A DNA stretch of 64,000 bases from UBA6770 sp965661115 (GCA_965661115.1 CBFICO010000001.1:1-64000); one strand, 5' to 3'. Shown: positions 25,616 to 34,959, counted from the first letter of the stretch. Notes: generated by a model not told the origin, from the sequence alone. Numbers and translations: made by a program.

Positions 25616-27955
25616 TTAATGTTTTACAATTTTAACCGACTGGTGCGTTTCTGGAGAATCAATTTGTAAGAAATAAACTCCACGCAGCATGTGTTCTAGA
25701 TCAATCACTTTACCATTTAACAGCTCACCTTCCCAGACTATCGTTCCGTTAATATCAAAAAGTACGCTATTATAATTCACATCCAACTCCAACCCTTGAA
25801 TGGTTACGCTGCCATTTGTTGGGTTCGGATAAACCTGAATCTTTTGATGACTTTGTGAAGTCTCCATTACTGAAATGGTGTCTTTATGTTCTTCTTTTGG
25901 GGGTTGCACAATTATATTACCACCATCTTTTAACAACACAGACAAGCCACCCGTTTTGTGTCCGTAAATCAAGTCCATTTTATTGTCTCCGGTCAAATCA
26001 CCACCAGTTATGCAAAACTCTCGGGCATACACATAAAAACTATCTACCACCGTTCCTTGAGTACGAGAAACCGTATCTAAATCACTAAGCACATATAAGT
26101 AGCCGTTGCCTGTTCCTGCAAAAAGATACTCTTTACCGTTTGAGTCATAAGCACCATTGGTATCCAACTTTGCCATAAATGGGGATAAATAACCGTTTCC
26201 TTGTTGATTTTTAGAGCGTAAACCACCAAAATTATAGGTCGCTTGATTTGGGTCGAAATCTGGTGATGAAGCAGTTCCAACATTTTTGTAATAGGTAATT
26301 CCGTCCGTTTGGTCTCCGCAAAGCACATCTAACTTTCCGTCTTTGTTAATGTCGTAGAGGAATGGACGTAAAGATTTCCCAAAAATTTTGCTGCTAAATG
26401 GCATACTCTTAATCATAAACTGACAGGAATCGGTTGGGGAACTAGCAACATTTTCATAGAAATAAAGATTACCTCTTTCAGTTCCCATTAATAGATCGAT
26501 ATCACCGTCGTTATCTAAATCGCCCGCTGTGGGATACAAGCCAGTATCAACTCCATTCGGCAAAGACAGAAAATCTCGGGTAATTAACTCAAAAGATGGA
26601 TTTGTTTTGGTTCCTATGTTTTTGAAGTACACAATGCGACTTTCGTAAACACCGATACTTGAAAACACACCACGGTTACCTAATAGGATATCCAACAATG
26701 TATCGCCATCTATATCGATAAGCAGAGGGTAGGCATTGGTTCCAACGTCAATCATATCTCCAACCAAAAAGTCGTTTCCTTGGAAGCTAAGGTTAGGCAA
26801 ATTTGTTTGGCGCAGATTCTTGTAATAGTGCACTTGGTTAATATTGATAAACAAATCTTCTGCGTTAGGTGCTGAAATAAAATCCTTTATACCATCATTA
26901 TCAATATCAATCATAAAGTTTGCGGGAAAACGCTGCACGTCTACTGGCTTGTTGTAGCGCGGAAACGCAGTATCCTGTGCAGTCATGTTGGCATCGGCAG
27001 TGGTTCCATTGTTAAATGCTACCACAACACTATTGTAATCAACATCTCCTAGCGCTATGTCTTTTTGACCATTTGCATCAAAGTCGTGAATTAATACGGT
27101 TGAGCCTTCATGTCGGCTTCCGCTAGAGAACGTCATAGGATTGGATTTAGAAACCGATATTCCACTTCGTTTACAATCCGCCAAATACAATCTGAAGGTA
27201 AAATTGTCTTCGGCAAAATGTCCCCAACAGCCTGTAATAAATCTAAAATCTAAACTGTCTGGAACACCGTAAGTTTCTTGCGAAATGTTTTTATAGAATC
27301 CAACACTGTTTGAATTATTACCAAAGGCAAAAATGTCCATGTCACCATCGTCATCAATATCTACCAGAGCAGGAAAGTCAGCATTTCCGTTAAACACGTT
27401 TGTATATATGTAGTTATTAGCGCTCAAAAAATACTTGTGAGATAAAAAATCAACTTTTTGAGTTGAGTCGTACGGGCTTTTAAACCTCCTTAGTTTGTAG
27501 TTCGCATCTTGAGGAGTGCCACTTGTAGAAAGGTTGTTAAACACCCTAAAATCGCCATTGTAGGAGGTAAATAAATCGTGTTTACCATCTTGATTGTAAT
27601 CGTATAAAATACCATAGTCCCACATCAATGGAAAACCAAATTCGTAATCGGGATTGTAATCGTAATCAATGGTATTTGGTGTTCCACCATTAATAAAGGT
27701 ACGAACTACAAAACCATCTCGGTCAAAAACAAATAAATCAAGGTTGCCATCTTGGTTTAGATCAGCTGCTGAAAACTGCGGAGTATTAAAGCCTCCTACC
27801 CAAGGAAATCGATAATCTTTTCCAAAGGCTTCAACTTTAATGGAGTCATATCTTCCAAAAGATTTAAGATCTAAATACTGCCCGAAAGAAGTAAAAAAAC
27901 CTGCAATTAATATTAACGCTAACAGTTCTCGGAGTATCGGTTGTAGTAAATTCAT
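25616..27955 (-). CDS. FG-GAP/VCBS-repeat protein with T9SS sorting domain
   Basis: A 779-aa secreted protein. A signal peptide ends FTSFG before Gln26. The body is built of Asp-rich repeats such as FSAADLNQDGNLDLFVFDRDG and DIDDDGDMDIFAFGN, each a calcium-binding FG-GAP blade; I count roughly nine Asp-box loops, probably one or two beta-propellers. The last 80 residues form a type A T9SS C-terminal domain (IQVYPNPTNGSVTIQG ... GVYFLQI ... VKIVKH). Expected location is the cell surface or medium. The ligand is unknown. Confidence 0.88.
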   Translation of the reverse strand: MNLLQPILRELLALILIAGFFTSFGQYLDLKSFGRYDSIKVEAFGKDYRFPWVGGFNTPQFSAADLNQDGNLDLFVFDRDGFVVRTFINGGTPNTIDYDYNPDYEFGFPLMWDYGILYDYNQDGKHDLFTSYNGDFRVFNNLSTSGTPQDANYKLRRFKSPYDSTQKVDFLSHKYFLSANNYIYTNVFNGNADFPALVDIDDDGDMDIFAFGNNSNSVGFYKNISQETYGVPDSLDFRFITGCWGHFAEDNFTFRLYLADCKRSGISVSKSNPMTFSSGSRHEGSTVLIHDFDANGQKDIALGDVDYNSVVVAFNNGTTADANMTAQDTAFPRYNKPVDVQRFPANFMIDIDNDGIKDFISAPNAEDLFININQVHYYKNLRQTNLPNLSFQGNDFLVGDMIDVGTNAYPLLIDIDGDTLLDILLGNRGVFSSIGVYESRIVYFKNIGTKTNPSFELITRDFLSLPNGVDTGLYPTAGDLDNDGDIDLLMGTERGNLYFYENVASSPTDSCQFMIKSMPFSSKIFGKSLRPFLYDINKDGKLDVLCGDQTDGITYYKNVGTASSPDFDPNQATYNFGGLRSKNQQGNGYLSPFMAKLDTNGAYDSNGKEYLFAGTGNGYLYVLSDLDTVSRTQGTVVDSFYVYAREFCITGGDLTGDNKMDLIYGHKTGGLSVLLKDGGNIIVQPPKEEHKDTISVMETSQSHQKIQVYPNPTNGSVTIQGLELDVNYNSVLFDINGTIVWEGELLNGKVIDLEHMLRGVYFLQIDSPETHQSVKIVKH

Positions 27956-28050
27956 GTTTCAAATATACAGGCATATACTAGGATTTGTTGTGCACCGTTT
28001 ACCAAAAAACAATTTCAATTTATTTAAAGTGCAACCCACACTATAAAACA

Positions 28051-28058
28051 TACTTTTG
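28051..28058 (+). promoter_or_regulatory. -7 box of the beta-barrel gene
   Basis: TACTTTTG matches TAnnTTTG and ends 9 nt before the ATG at 28068, so the transcript would have almost no leader. Its last three bases form the TTG that would otherwise be an alternative start. Confidence 0.5.
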
Positions 28059-28067
28059 CTGCCAGTT

Positions 28068-28787
28068 ATGAGACAACATCTTTTAATATCACTGATTTTT
28101 AGCTTGCTTTTAACGGGGTTTTCTTATGCTCAAGAAGAAGAGAAAAAAGAAGAGCCTGAGGAAAAAACAAAGTCTAAAGTTGCTAATAGACCTATAAAAA
28201 AAGACAACCTATTGATTGATATCAACTACGCTGGAGTTGTAAATGCTCCTCAAGGAGTCAACTTCAACCTTGGTTATGGAAACGACATTCAAATCTTTTA
28301 CGATCACCAATTTAAAGCTAAGGTGCTTAGCGGTGCTATTGGAATCGGTTACTCTCACGCAAAGTATTTTAACAACGGTTACACGCAAAACATTGATACC
28401 GCTACAGGAGAGGGATACGCAACTTTTTTACCTATAAAATCGGACTCCTCCTATAAAAGGAACTCGTACACTACAAACTATTTTGATATACCAGTTGAGA
28501 TACGTTTTAGAACAAAACCCAACGAAAAAGGACATAGCTGGAAGGCCTCTGTCGGGTTTAAAGCCGGGTTTAGATTGGGGGGGTATTCTACCACTAGAAC
28601 TGATGAAGGCAGATACAGCAACTTTATACAACCTTTATTAGCAGAAAGAAGATACGGAATTACGACCAGAGTGGGTTACGGACGCGTAGGCTTGGTTGGT
28701 TACTATAGTTTATCGAGGTTATTTGAGCCTAGTCAAGGTCATGAACTATTGCCCTATTCAATTGGGTTTACAATTTCCCCATTCTAA
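28068..28787 (+). CDS. Outer-membrane beta-barrel protein (PorT-like)
   Basis: A 239-aa protein with a signal peptide ending GFSYA before Gln, a short Glu/Lys-rich stretch, then alternating beta strands: LLIDINYAGVVNAPQG, IGIGYSHAKYF, YFDIPVEIRFRT, and a final strand ending YSIGFTISPF with C-terminal Phe. This is the pattern of the PorT/OMP_b-brl families of Bacteroidota outer-membrane barrels. PorT itself is part of the T9SS machinery, but I cannot claim that role for this copy. ATG 28068 is chosen because the upstream TTG lies inside the -7 box. Confidence 0.72.
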   Translation: MRQHLLISLIFSLLLTGFSYAQEEEKKEEPEEKTKSKVANRPIKKDNLLIDINYAGVVNAPQGVNFNLGYGNDIQIFYDHQFKAKVLSGAIGIGYSHAKYFNNGYTQNIDTATGEGYATFLPIKSDSSYKRNSYTTNYFDIPVEIRFRTKPNEKGHSWKASVGFKAGFRLGGYSTTRTDEGRYSNFIQPLLAERRYGITTRVGYGRVGLVGYYSLSRLFEPSQGHELLPYSIGFTISPF

Positions 28788-28790
28788 GTA

Positions 28791-29186
28791 TTAAGCGCAA
28801 ACACGTTGCGGTAAAGCCTCTTTTATCGCTTCTATAAGCTCACCATGATTTAATGGTTTTGAAATGTATCTGTCAAAGCCAAGATCCTTAAAATAACTAT
28901 CATCTTCAGGTAAACCAACACTAGTAATTGCCCAAATCTCGGCACTGTCGTTCATAGAGTTTTTTCTGAATTCTTCCATAACTTCTACCCCGTCCATGCT
29001 GTGATTAAGCCTAATCTCAGTAAGCACCAAATCGCGTGTCTTTTTGTGTACAAAATGTAGAGCCTCAACACCGTTTCTGGCAATAGTGAGGTGAAACTTT
29101 TTACCTAAGGTTTTTTCCATTACAAAAATGTTCACCTCATCACTCTCAACCAATAAAACTCTTACGTTAGGAAATTCAGTAGTCAT
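28791..29186 (-). CDS. Receiver-only response regulator with Glu at the phosphorylation site
   Basis: A 131-aa single receiver domain. The fold markers are present: VLLVESDEVN (acidic pocket Glu14 and Asp16), ARNGVEALHFV, a Thr/Ser switch in WAITSVG and the Lys in RYISKPL. The position of the phospho-acceptor Asp is Glu57 in DLVLTEIRL, where DLILMDI-type sequence is normal. The protein should therefore not be phosphorylated in the usual way and may act as a locked or phospho-mimic signal. It has no output domain. ATG 29186 is preferred to a TTG at 29210. Confidence 0.88.
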   Translation of the reverse strand: MTTEFPNVRVLLVESDEVNIFVMEKTLGKKFHLTIARNGVEALHFVHKKTRDLVLTEIRLNHSMDGVEVMEEFRKNSMNDSAEIWAITSVGLPEDDSYFKDLGFDRYISKPLNHGELIEAIKEALPQRVCA

Positions 29187-29279
29187 AATACTATTGTGTG
29201 TTTTGTTCAAAACTGGCTTATGACCACAACCTTTTTCAGGTCTAGCCGACTCTACTTATTCACCCGAAAATGTTAATTG

Positions 29280-29795
29280 CTATATGCGACCCATTTGGCC
29301 TTTAAGCATTTTAATTTGGTCGGTAAGTAGTTTAGCTTTATCATGCCTTTTAGCTTGAGCAATGTAGTTTAGTGCTTCGCGTTTGCGTCGCTTTGCCATA
29401 GCAATTCCAGCTAAATTTAAGTTAGCCATTGCAATATCGTGACTCATATTTAAACCTGTGTTCAGTGCTTTTTTGAAGTGCTTTTCAGATTTGGTCATTG
29501 CGTTGCTTTGGCTTTCAACTAGGCCATTTAAGAAGTAATAATAAGCCTGTTGCTTTTTAGGCATCTGCTCTGGCTTTTTTACCCATGCCAAAATTTTTTT
29601 AGCACTATCAAACTTGCTTCTTCTTATCTGAAAAAATGCCAGCAGATTTACTTCGTGCTTAAACAACAACAAAACAATAATGCCATCAATTAATAGGTAC
29701 ATGATACCATTACCAATATTGCCATCATAAAACTCATAAACCATTGTTGCTGAAACAATTGCAATGAGAACAAACTTTATTATTCGATTTAACAT
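29280..29795 (-). CDS. Membrane protein with TPR-like cytoplasmic tail
   Basis: A 171-aa protein. Two hydrophobic helices (FVLIAIVSATMVYEFY and MYLLIDGIIVLLLF, residues about 6-48) are followed by a helical, basic tail that reads like two or three TPR-type helix pairs (KKQQAYYYFLNGLVESQ, AMTKSEKHFKKALNTGL, IAMANLNLAGIAMAKRRKREAL). No named family is certain. It lies between GH3 and the receiver gene on the same strand, about 60-90 nt from each. ATG 29795 fits the conserved membrane start; a longer frame to 29840 exists. Confidence 0.65.
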   Translation of the reverse strand: MLNRIIKFVLIAIVSATMVYEFYDGNIGNGIMYLLIDGIIVLLLFKHEVNLLAFFQIRRSKFDSAKKILAWVKKPEQMPKKQQAYYYFLNGLVESQSNAMTKSEKHFKKALNTGLNMSHDIAMANLNLAGIAMAKRRKREALNYIAQAKRHDKAKLLTDQIKMLKGQMGRI

Positions 29796-29857
29796 ATTGT
29801 GTGTTTTATTGGCTGGCAAAAGTAGCCTGATTCCTAACAACTACCAATTCCTTTCAA

Positions 29858-31360
29858 TTATTTATGTTTTGAGAGCTCGTCGGCAAATTTCCTGTCGTTT
29901 GCTAGCCGTGGTATTTTATTCTGCCCACCTAGCTTACCTCTCGATTTCATGGCTTCCATAAATGCTCCTGCTTTTAAAGCTGCGATATGCAACGGCTCCA
30001 AAACTTTTCCAGTTATTAAGTCTCTGTAATAAGGATTTTGGTTCTGAAGTGATGTGTCTATCGCTTGAGCGAACTCACTCATGTTTTGGGGTTCTTCTTC
30101 AAATTCAATAAGCCATTCGTGATAGGGCAAGCCATCTGACGGTTTTACTTCAGGAGCTACATGAAATTCCCTTACAGACCCACCACAGGTTTCCATGCCC
30201 GCTTTCAGTGCTTTTTCAACCTCTTCTCCAATTACATGCTCACCAAATGCAGAAGTAAAGTGTTTGATGCGTCCCGAGACTATTATTCGATAAGGATTTT
30301 TTGATACAAACTTTACCGTGTCACCAATTACGTATCCCCAAAGGCCTGCATTGGTATTTAAAACAATGGCGTAATTAACTCCTATTTCTACCTCCTCTAA
30401 CGAGAGTCGCCTAGGGTTCTCAGAGTGGTAATCTTCGGTGGGAATAAACTCGTAAAAAATACCATCGTTTACAACCAGCAATAATCCACTGTGCGGTTGT
30501 TCATCCTGAAAAGCAATAAAACCCTCTGATGCAGGATATGTCTCTACCGAAGGTACGGTTGTGCCAATCAATTTTTCGAAAACCGGTCGATAGGGTTCGT
30601 AATTAACCCCACCGTAAACAAACAACGAGAAGTTCGGAAAGATTGATTGAATATCTGTTTTACCGGTACATTGAATCAAACGCTCAAAATACATTTGAAC
30701 CCACGAGGGAATCCCACTTATTAAGCGTAAATCCTCTTTTTGAGTTTCCTCAACAATTTTATCCACTTTAGTTTCCCATTCGTCAATACAATTGGTTTGC
30801 ATGCTGGGTAAACGATTACGTTGAAGATAAGCAGGAACATGGTTGGCCACAATTCCACTCAACCTACCTTTTCTCAATTTTCCTTCAATATCTAATTGAG
30901 GACTCCCTTGTAAAAAGATCATTTTACCATCTACAAAATCACTTTTTCCAGTATTATGAATGTAGTAAAGCAATGCCAGCTTTGCAGAGTTTATATGGTT
31001 GCTTATCGACTCTTTTGAAATAGGAATGTATTTGGCTCCAGAAGTTGTACCTGATGTTTTGCAGACATAGATAGGAAAACCGGGCCAAAGCACATTTTGC
31101 TCCTCTTTCAGCATCAAATCTATGTAGGGTTTAAAGTCTTCGTACTCGCGCAGCGGCACCCGTTGCTTAAACGAAGTGTAATCGGTTATTTGGTTGAAAT
31201 TGTGGTCTTTCCCAAACTTGGTATCATTGGCTTTGTCAATAAGGCTTTTAAATACCTTTTGTTGAGCATCGTGAGGATGCAAAACAGCCTTTTTGGACCT
31301 GTTGACCAAAAAGGCTGCGTAATGTTTTGCTATGTATGATTTGACACCCATTAAGGGCAT
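29858..31360 (-). CDS. GH3-family acyl-adenylating protein
   Basis: A 500-aa member of the GH3 auxin-responsive-promoter family of adenylating enzymes. The AMP-binding motifs are clear: CKTSGTTSGAKYIPIS (P-loop), VETYPASEGFIAFQ and GDTVKFVSKNPYRIIVSGRIKHFTSA-type hinge sequence. Plant GH3 proteins join amino acids to hormone acids; bacterial members are common in Bacteroidota and mostly uncharacterised. The start is one of two ATGs, at 31360 or 31351 (MGVKSYIAKHYA); the second matches the usual N-terminus better. Confidence 0.9.
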   Translation of the reverse strand: MPLMGVKSYIAKHYAAFLVNRSKKAVLHPHDAQQKVFKSLIDKANDTKFGKDHNFNQITDYTSFKQRVPLREYEDFKPYIDLMLKEEQNVLWPGFPIYVCKTSGTTSGAKYIPISKESISNHINSAKLALLYYIHNTGKSDFVDGKMIFLQGSPQLDIEGKLRKGRLSGIVANHVPAYLQRNRLPSMQTNCIDEWETKVDKIVEETQKEDLRLISGIPSWVQMYFERLIQCTGKTDIQSIFPNFSLFVYGGVNYEPYRPVFEKLIGTTVPSVETYPASEGFIAFQDEQPHSGLLLVVNDGIFYEFIPTEDYHSENPRRLSLEEVEIGVNYAIVLNTNAGLWGYVIGDTVKFVSKNPYRIIVSGRIKHFTSAFGEHVIGEEVEKALKAGMETCGGSVREFHVAPEVKPSDGLPYHEWLIEFEEEPQNMSEFAQAIDTSLQNQNPYYRDLITGKVLEPLHIAALKAGAFMEAMKSRGKLGGQNKIPRLANDRKFADELSKHK

Positions 31361-31371
31361 CAAAAATAATT

Positions 31372-32304
31372 TTAAAACTTCATGTTAAGACCAACTCCCA
31401 ACACCTCTTTAAACTGAGTTCTTGGACCTACTGCATCATTAACTCCATCATTGTCGATATCAACAGTAATATCGATATCGTGATCATAGATTAAGTTACA
31501 AATCAAACTAGCACTTAGCCATTTATTGATTTTCATATTCAATAGTAAATCCCAGTTTATGTCAACGTTTCCTGGGTTTTCTAGGTAATTAGAAAACAAG
31601 TTTAACTTGGTGTCTAATTCTACGTTTTTAATGATTTCTTTCTTGAATTGAAGACTAACATTTCCCCCTAATTCAAATCGGTAAGCTGCTCCATCTTTTG
31701 TTTTAACTCCGTTGGTATCGTATTCAGCCGCTTCAACACCAAAAGCTCCTGCATCTGCCAATTGAGGCTGTGCCACAAAAGTTAATTTACCGGCAACTGG
31801 TGAAATATTAGCAGAGAAATAATCATTTGGAGTGTAATCAATACCTAAACCAAAGGTTAAATAACCTGGCGCCATCCAAGTAGAAATTAAAGTTGAATCA
31901 TCTGGTAATGCAAAACCATCAAAAAACTGAGTTCTAAAATTTACAAAAGCGGCGTAAGACCATACTTTCGTTGCTTTTCTGCTCACCTTTGAATTAAACT
32001 CTAAGCGGTCATCCGTTTTTTGCCAAGCAATATCTCCTTGTGCAATTCCACCATAGCTCATGGTAAGATCGTTGTTCCACCTCCAATCTCCTTTTTTGTA
32101 ATTCGCTGAATACTTGAATAACGCATTTCCAGAATAGGAATTTTGTCCCCCAGCAGCCCAGTTAATTACACTCGTTTGCGAAATAGAAAGATCAAATAAC
32201 CCTTCTCTGGTCCAAGGACTTTCTTCTGCAGCTGTTGTGTCTTGAGCGTTTGAACCAGATACTATTGCTAGTATCGCTAGTGTAAATAATACTTTTTTCA
32301 GCAT
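31372..32304 (-). CDS. DUF3078 outer-membrane protein
   Basis: A 310-aa protein with a signal peptide ending SGSNA before Gln21. The rest is beta-barrel-like and contains the DUF3078 hallmarks: LSISQTSVINWAAGGQNSYS, NNDLTMSYGGIAQGD, WQKTDDRLEFNSKVS and a C-terminal strand ending VGLNMKF. The family is confined to Bacteroidota and its function is unknown. It lies between the GH3 and mscS genes, 3 nt after the mscS stop, and may be cotranscribed with them. Confidence 0.87.
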   Translation of the reverse strand: MLKKVLFTLAILAIVSGSNAQDTTAAEESPWTREGLFDLSISQTSVINWAAGGQNSYSGNALFKYSANYKKGDWRWNNDLTMSYGGIAQGDIAWQKTDDRLEFNSKVSRKATKVWSYAAFVNFRTQFFDGFALPDDSTLISTWMAPGYLTFGLGIDYTPNDYFSANISPVAGKLTFVAQPQLADAGAFGVEAAEYDTNGVKTKDGAAYRFELGGNVSLQFKKEIIKNVELDTKLNLFSNYLENPGNVDINWDLLLNMKINKWLSASLICNLIYDHDIDITVDIDNDGVNDAVGPRTQFKEVLGVGLNMKF

Positions 32305-32307
32305 CGA

Positions 32308-33117
32308 TTATTTTACGTTGTGCACGTGTACGTCCATTTGTGGAAAAGGAATGTTTAAACCTTCGTTTCCAAAGTTTTTATAAATCTTTTCGTTCATATC
32401 GAAATAAACTCCCCAATAATCAGCAGCGTTAACCCAAACCCGAACTGCAAGATTTACAGAACTATCCGCAAGCGTATGTAAACCAATAAAATGAGCTGGG
32501 TCCATAAGAATTCTAGCGTCTTCAGCAATGAATTTTTCCATTACAGCTTTTGCTTTATCGTAATCGTCACCATAACCAATACCTACTGTAAAATCAACTC
32601 GACGTGTTGGCTCAGTAGAATAGTTAACCATGGACCCAGAAGAAAGACCTCCATTTGGAATAATTATCGTTTTGTTATCAGGAGTATTCATTATCGTGTT
32701 GAAAATCCCAATTTCTTTAACCGAACCGGTATAGCCTTGAGCTTCAAGCACATCGCCTACTTTAAAAGGCTTAAAGATTAAGATCATAACTCCACCTGCA
32801 AAATTGCTAAGTGTACCAGACAAAGCCATACCAACAGCTAAACCAGCCGCACCTACAATTGCCGCAAACGAAGTCATTTCAATTCCTAAAACGCTTAGGG
32901 CACTAATTACGATAAGCGCTTTAAAAAGCGTGCTTATGATTCCTATTAAAAACGGTTTCAAAGACGGGTCGATACCTCTTTTATCAAAACCCCTTTTGAT
33001 AATTCCCATGATGTATCCAAGAACCCAAAAGCCAATGATTAGAACTCCAATACAACCTAAAATCTTTGTCCCAAACTGAATACCCAAATCGTAAATGGTT
33101 TCCATGTAGTTATTCAT
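32308..33117 (-). CDS. mscS: Small-conductance mechanosensitive channel (MscS family)
   Basis: A 269-aa MscS-type channel that opens under membrane tension to release solutes. Three membrane helices lie in the first 105 residues; the third, pore-lining one is AAGLAVGMALSGTLSNFAGG, with the Ala/Gly packing pattern of TM3. The beta domain (FKPFKVGDVLEAQGYTGSV) and the alpha/beta C-terminal domain follow. An ATG at 33117 or 33105 could start the protein. It is upstream of DUF3078 by 3 nt. Confidence 0.94.
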   Translation of the reverse strand: MNNYMETIYDLGIQFGTKILGCIGVLIIGFWVLGYIMGIIKRGFDKRGIDPSLKPFLIGIISTLFKALIVISALSVLGIEMTSFAAIVGAAGLAVGMALSGTLSNFAGGVMILIFKPFKVGDVLEAQGYTGSVKEIGIFNTIMNTPDNKTIIIPNGGLSSGSMVNYSTEPTRRVDFTVGIGYGDDYDKAKAVMEKFIAEDARILMDPAHFIGLHTLADSSVNLAVRVWVNAADYWGVYFDMNEKIYKNFGNEGLNIPFPQMDVHVHNVK

Positions 33118-33217
33118 ATTTAAATCGATAATTTATGTTTTAAAATTTTGGCAAAAGTAACCTTAATGAAAAACGCGAAAAGGTTTAAATCAAGCGGTTT
33201 AACGAATTAACGATACG

Positions 33218-33787
33218 TTAATGAGATTGTATGTACTGCTCAACTATAGATGAATAATGTTTATGCTCTAAAGTCAATACCTTTTTTGCTATACTCTCTG
33301 CACTGTCATCAGGTGATAACTCAACTTTAGCCTGAAATAGAATTTCGCCCCTGTCGTATTCTTCGTTTACCAAATGAATTGTTGGTCCCGAAAACTTTTC
33401 ATTATTTGCTTTTACCGCCTTATGTACGTTCATTCCGTACATCCCCTTGCCCCCATAATGGGGCAACAGAGCTGGGTGTATATTAAAGATGCTGTTGGGG
33501 AATGCCCGCACAAGTAGTTCGGGTATTTGTTTTAAATATCCAGCCAAAACCACAAAGTCTATTTGGTGTTGTTCTAATGCAGCTAACTGTTCCTCTGGGT
33601 TGGTTAAAACATTTTTGTTCCAAACCAAGGCTGGTACATTAAAATCTTTTGCGTGAGTTAAAACTCCGGCGCTTGAGTTATTGGTGACTATAAGTGCAAT
33701 TTGTGCCACTTTACTCTGCTTAAAATGCTCAAGAAACTTTTTTGCATTGCTCCCTCCACCAGATGCTAAAATTGCGATTCTCTTCAT
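33218..33787 (-). CDS. purN: Phosphoribosylglycinamide formyltransferase
   Basis: Transfers a formyl group from 10-formyl-THF to GAR in purine synthesis. It is 189 aa with the expected motifs: LASGGGSNAKKFLEHF, the catalytic NIHPALLPHYGGKGMYG region, and HLVNEEYDRGEILFQ, whose Asp and the preceding His are catalytic. It is a single gene divergent from the flavoprotein at 33818 with only about 30 nt between the start codons. Confidence 0.95.
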   Translation of the reverse strand: MKRIAILASGGGSNAKKFLEHFKQSKVAQIALIVTNNSSAGVLTHAKDFNVPALVWNKNVLTNPEEQLAALEQHQIDFVVLAGYLKQIPELLVRAFPNSIFNIHPALLPHYGGKGMYGMNVHKAVKANNEKFSGPTIHLVNEEYDRGEILFQAKVELSPDDSAESIAKKVLTLEHKHYSSIVEQYIQSH

Positions 33788-33817
33788 TGGGTATTCGTGC
33801 GTATTTTAGTCGCAAAA

Positions 33818-34483
33818 ATGCAACATTCAGAAGTCTTTATTCCGTTAAATCACAAGGAACTTTCATCTAACGAATCAAAAGAACGTCTCGAAAGATTCTA
33901 TGAATTATCTAACACAAGACGGTCGGTTCGCGAATTCTCTGATAAACCCGTTTCGCAAGAAATCATTGAAACAATTATAAAAACTGCTGGCACCGCACCG
34001 AGTGGCGCACATAAACAGCCGTGGCATTTTTGTGCCGTCCAAAGTGACGAAGTAAAATCTAAAATTAGAGCAGCAGCCGAAAAAGAAGAATTTGAAAATT
34101 ACCACGGTCGTATGAGTGATGAATGGTTAGATGATTTGAAAAAATTTGGAACCAATCATATCAAACCATTTTTAGAAATTGCCCCCTGGTTAATCATTGT
34201 ATTTAAAGAGGTTTACGAAAAAACAGAAGACGGAAAATCTAACAATTACTACGTAAACGAATCGGTTGGAATTGCAACTGGTATGTTGTTAAACGCCATA
34301 ACTGCAGCCGGTTTAGTGTCCTTAACGCATACCCCTAGCCCTATGAACTTTTTAGCCAAGGTGCTCAATCGACCCGAAAACGAAAGGGCGTATTTGCTCA
34401 TACCTGTGGGTTATCCCGCAGAAAACGCAAGCGTACCAAATATCAAAAGAAAAGAGTTGTCAAAAATTATGACTGTCTACTAG
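33818..34483 (+). CDS. Iodotyrosine-deiodinase-like flavoprotein (nitroreductase superfamily)
   Basis: A 221-aa FMN protein. General nitroreductase features are RRSVREFSDKPVS and GTAPSGAHKQPWHF. The match is closest to iodotyrosine deiodinase (IYD): the three residues that clamp the zwitterion of halotyrosine in IYD line up as Glu91, Tyr95 and Lys116, with the spacing Glu-x3-Tyr-x20-Lys kept (EFENYHGRM ... WLDDLKKFGTNHIK). The PVGYP and the end KRKELSKIM also match. Known bacterial IYDs dehalogenate halotyrosines. The ATG at 33818 is preferred to GTG 33797. The gene is followed by the rhodanese gene but 67 nt apart. Confidence 0.88.
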   Translation: MQHSEVFIPLNHKELSSNESKERLERFYELSNTRRSVREFSDKPVSQEIIETIIKTAGTAPSGAHKQPWHFCAVQSDEVKSKIRAAAEKEEFENYHGRMSDEWLDDLKKFGTNHIKPFLEIAPWLIIVFKEVYEKTEDGKSNNYYVNESVGIATGMLLNAITAAGLVSLTHTPSPMNFLAKVLNRPENERAYLLIPVGYPAENASVPNIKRKELSKIMTVY

Positions 34484-34550
34484 AAAATGTGACCTTCGTT
34501 ACTGATAAACAAAGTCGAATCATTTTACAATTGCAAAAACAATTATAACT

Positions 34551-34958
34551 ATGAAAGCATTATATACTTTACTATTCAGCGCATTATTTTTTGTTGCCTG
34601 TGGAAATACCGAAACTTCTGGAAATAATCAGGAAACCAAAAGAATAAATGACGTGGAGGTGGAAGAAATTGTTACCCTTCTGGAAACACAACCTGGGGTA
34701 TTGTTAGATGTTAGAACAGCAGGTGAGGTAGCTCAAGGATATATTGAAGGAGCTGAAAACATTGACATTACGCAACCTGGTTTTATGGACAAAGTAGCCA
34801 AGTTTGATAAAAACCAACCTATTTATGTTTACTGTAAACTTGGTGGAAGAAGCGCCAATGCGTCAGAGAAGTTGGCTACCGCGGGCTTTACCAAAGTATA
34901 TAATTTAATGGGTGGCTTTGATGCTTGGAAAGCAGCCGGAAACCCAGTTGTTAAGTAA
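34551..34958 (+). CDS. Rhodanese-domain lipoprotein
   Basis: A 135-aa lipoprotein (lipobox FFVAC, lipid Cys17) with one rhodanese domain: LLDVRTAGEVAQGYIEGAENIDI, and the active-site loop YCKLGGRSANA with catalytic Cys95. Single-domain rhodaneses carry sulfane sulfur or act in thiol redox work. It is the first of three tightly packed genes: the next ATG begins 1 nt after this stop. Confidence 0.9.
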   Translation: MKALYTLLFSALFFVACGNTETSGNNQETKRINDVEVEEIVTLLETQPGVLLDVRTAGEVAQGYIEGAENIDITQPGFMDKVAKFDKNQPIYVYCKLGGRSANASEKLATAGFTKVYNLMGGFDAWKAAGNPVVK

Positions 34959-34959
34959 T

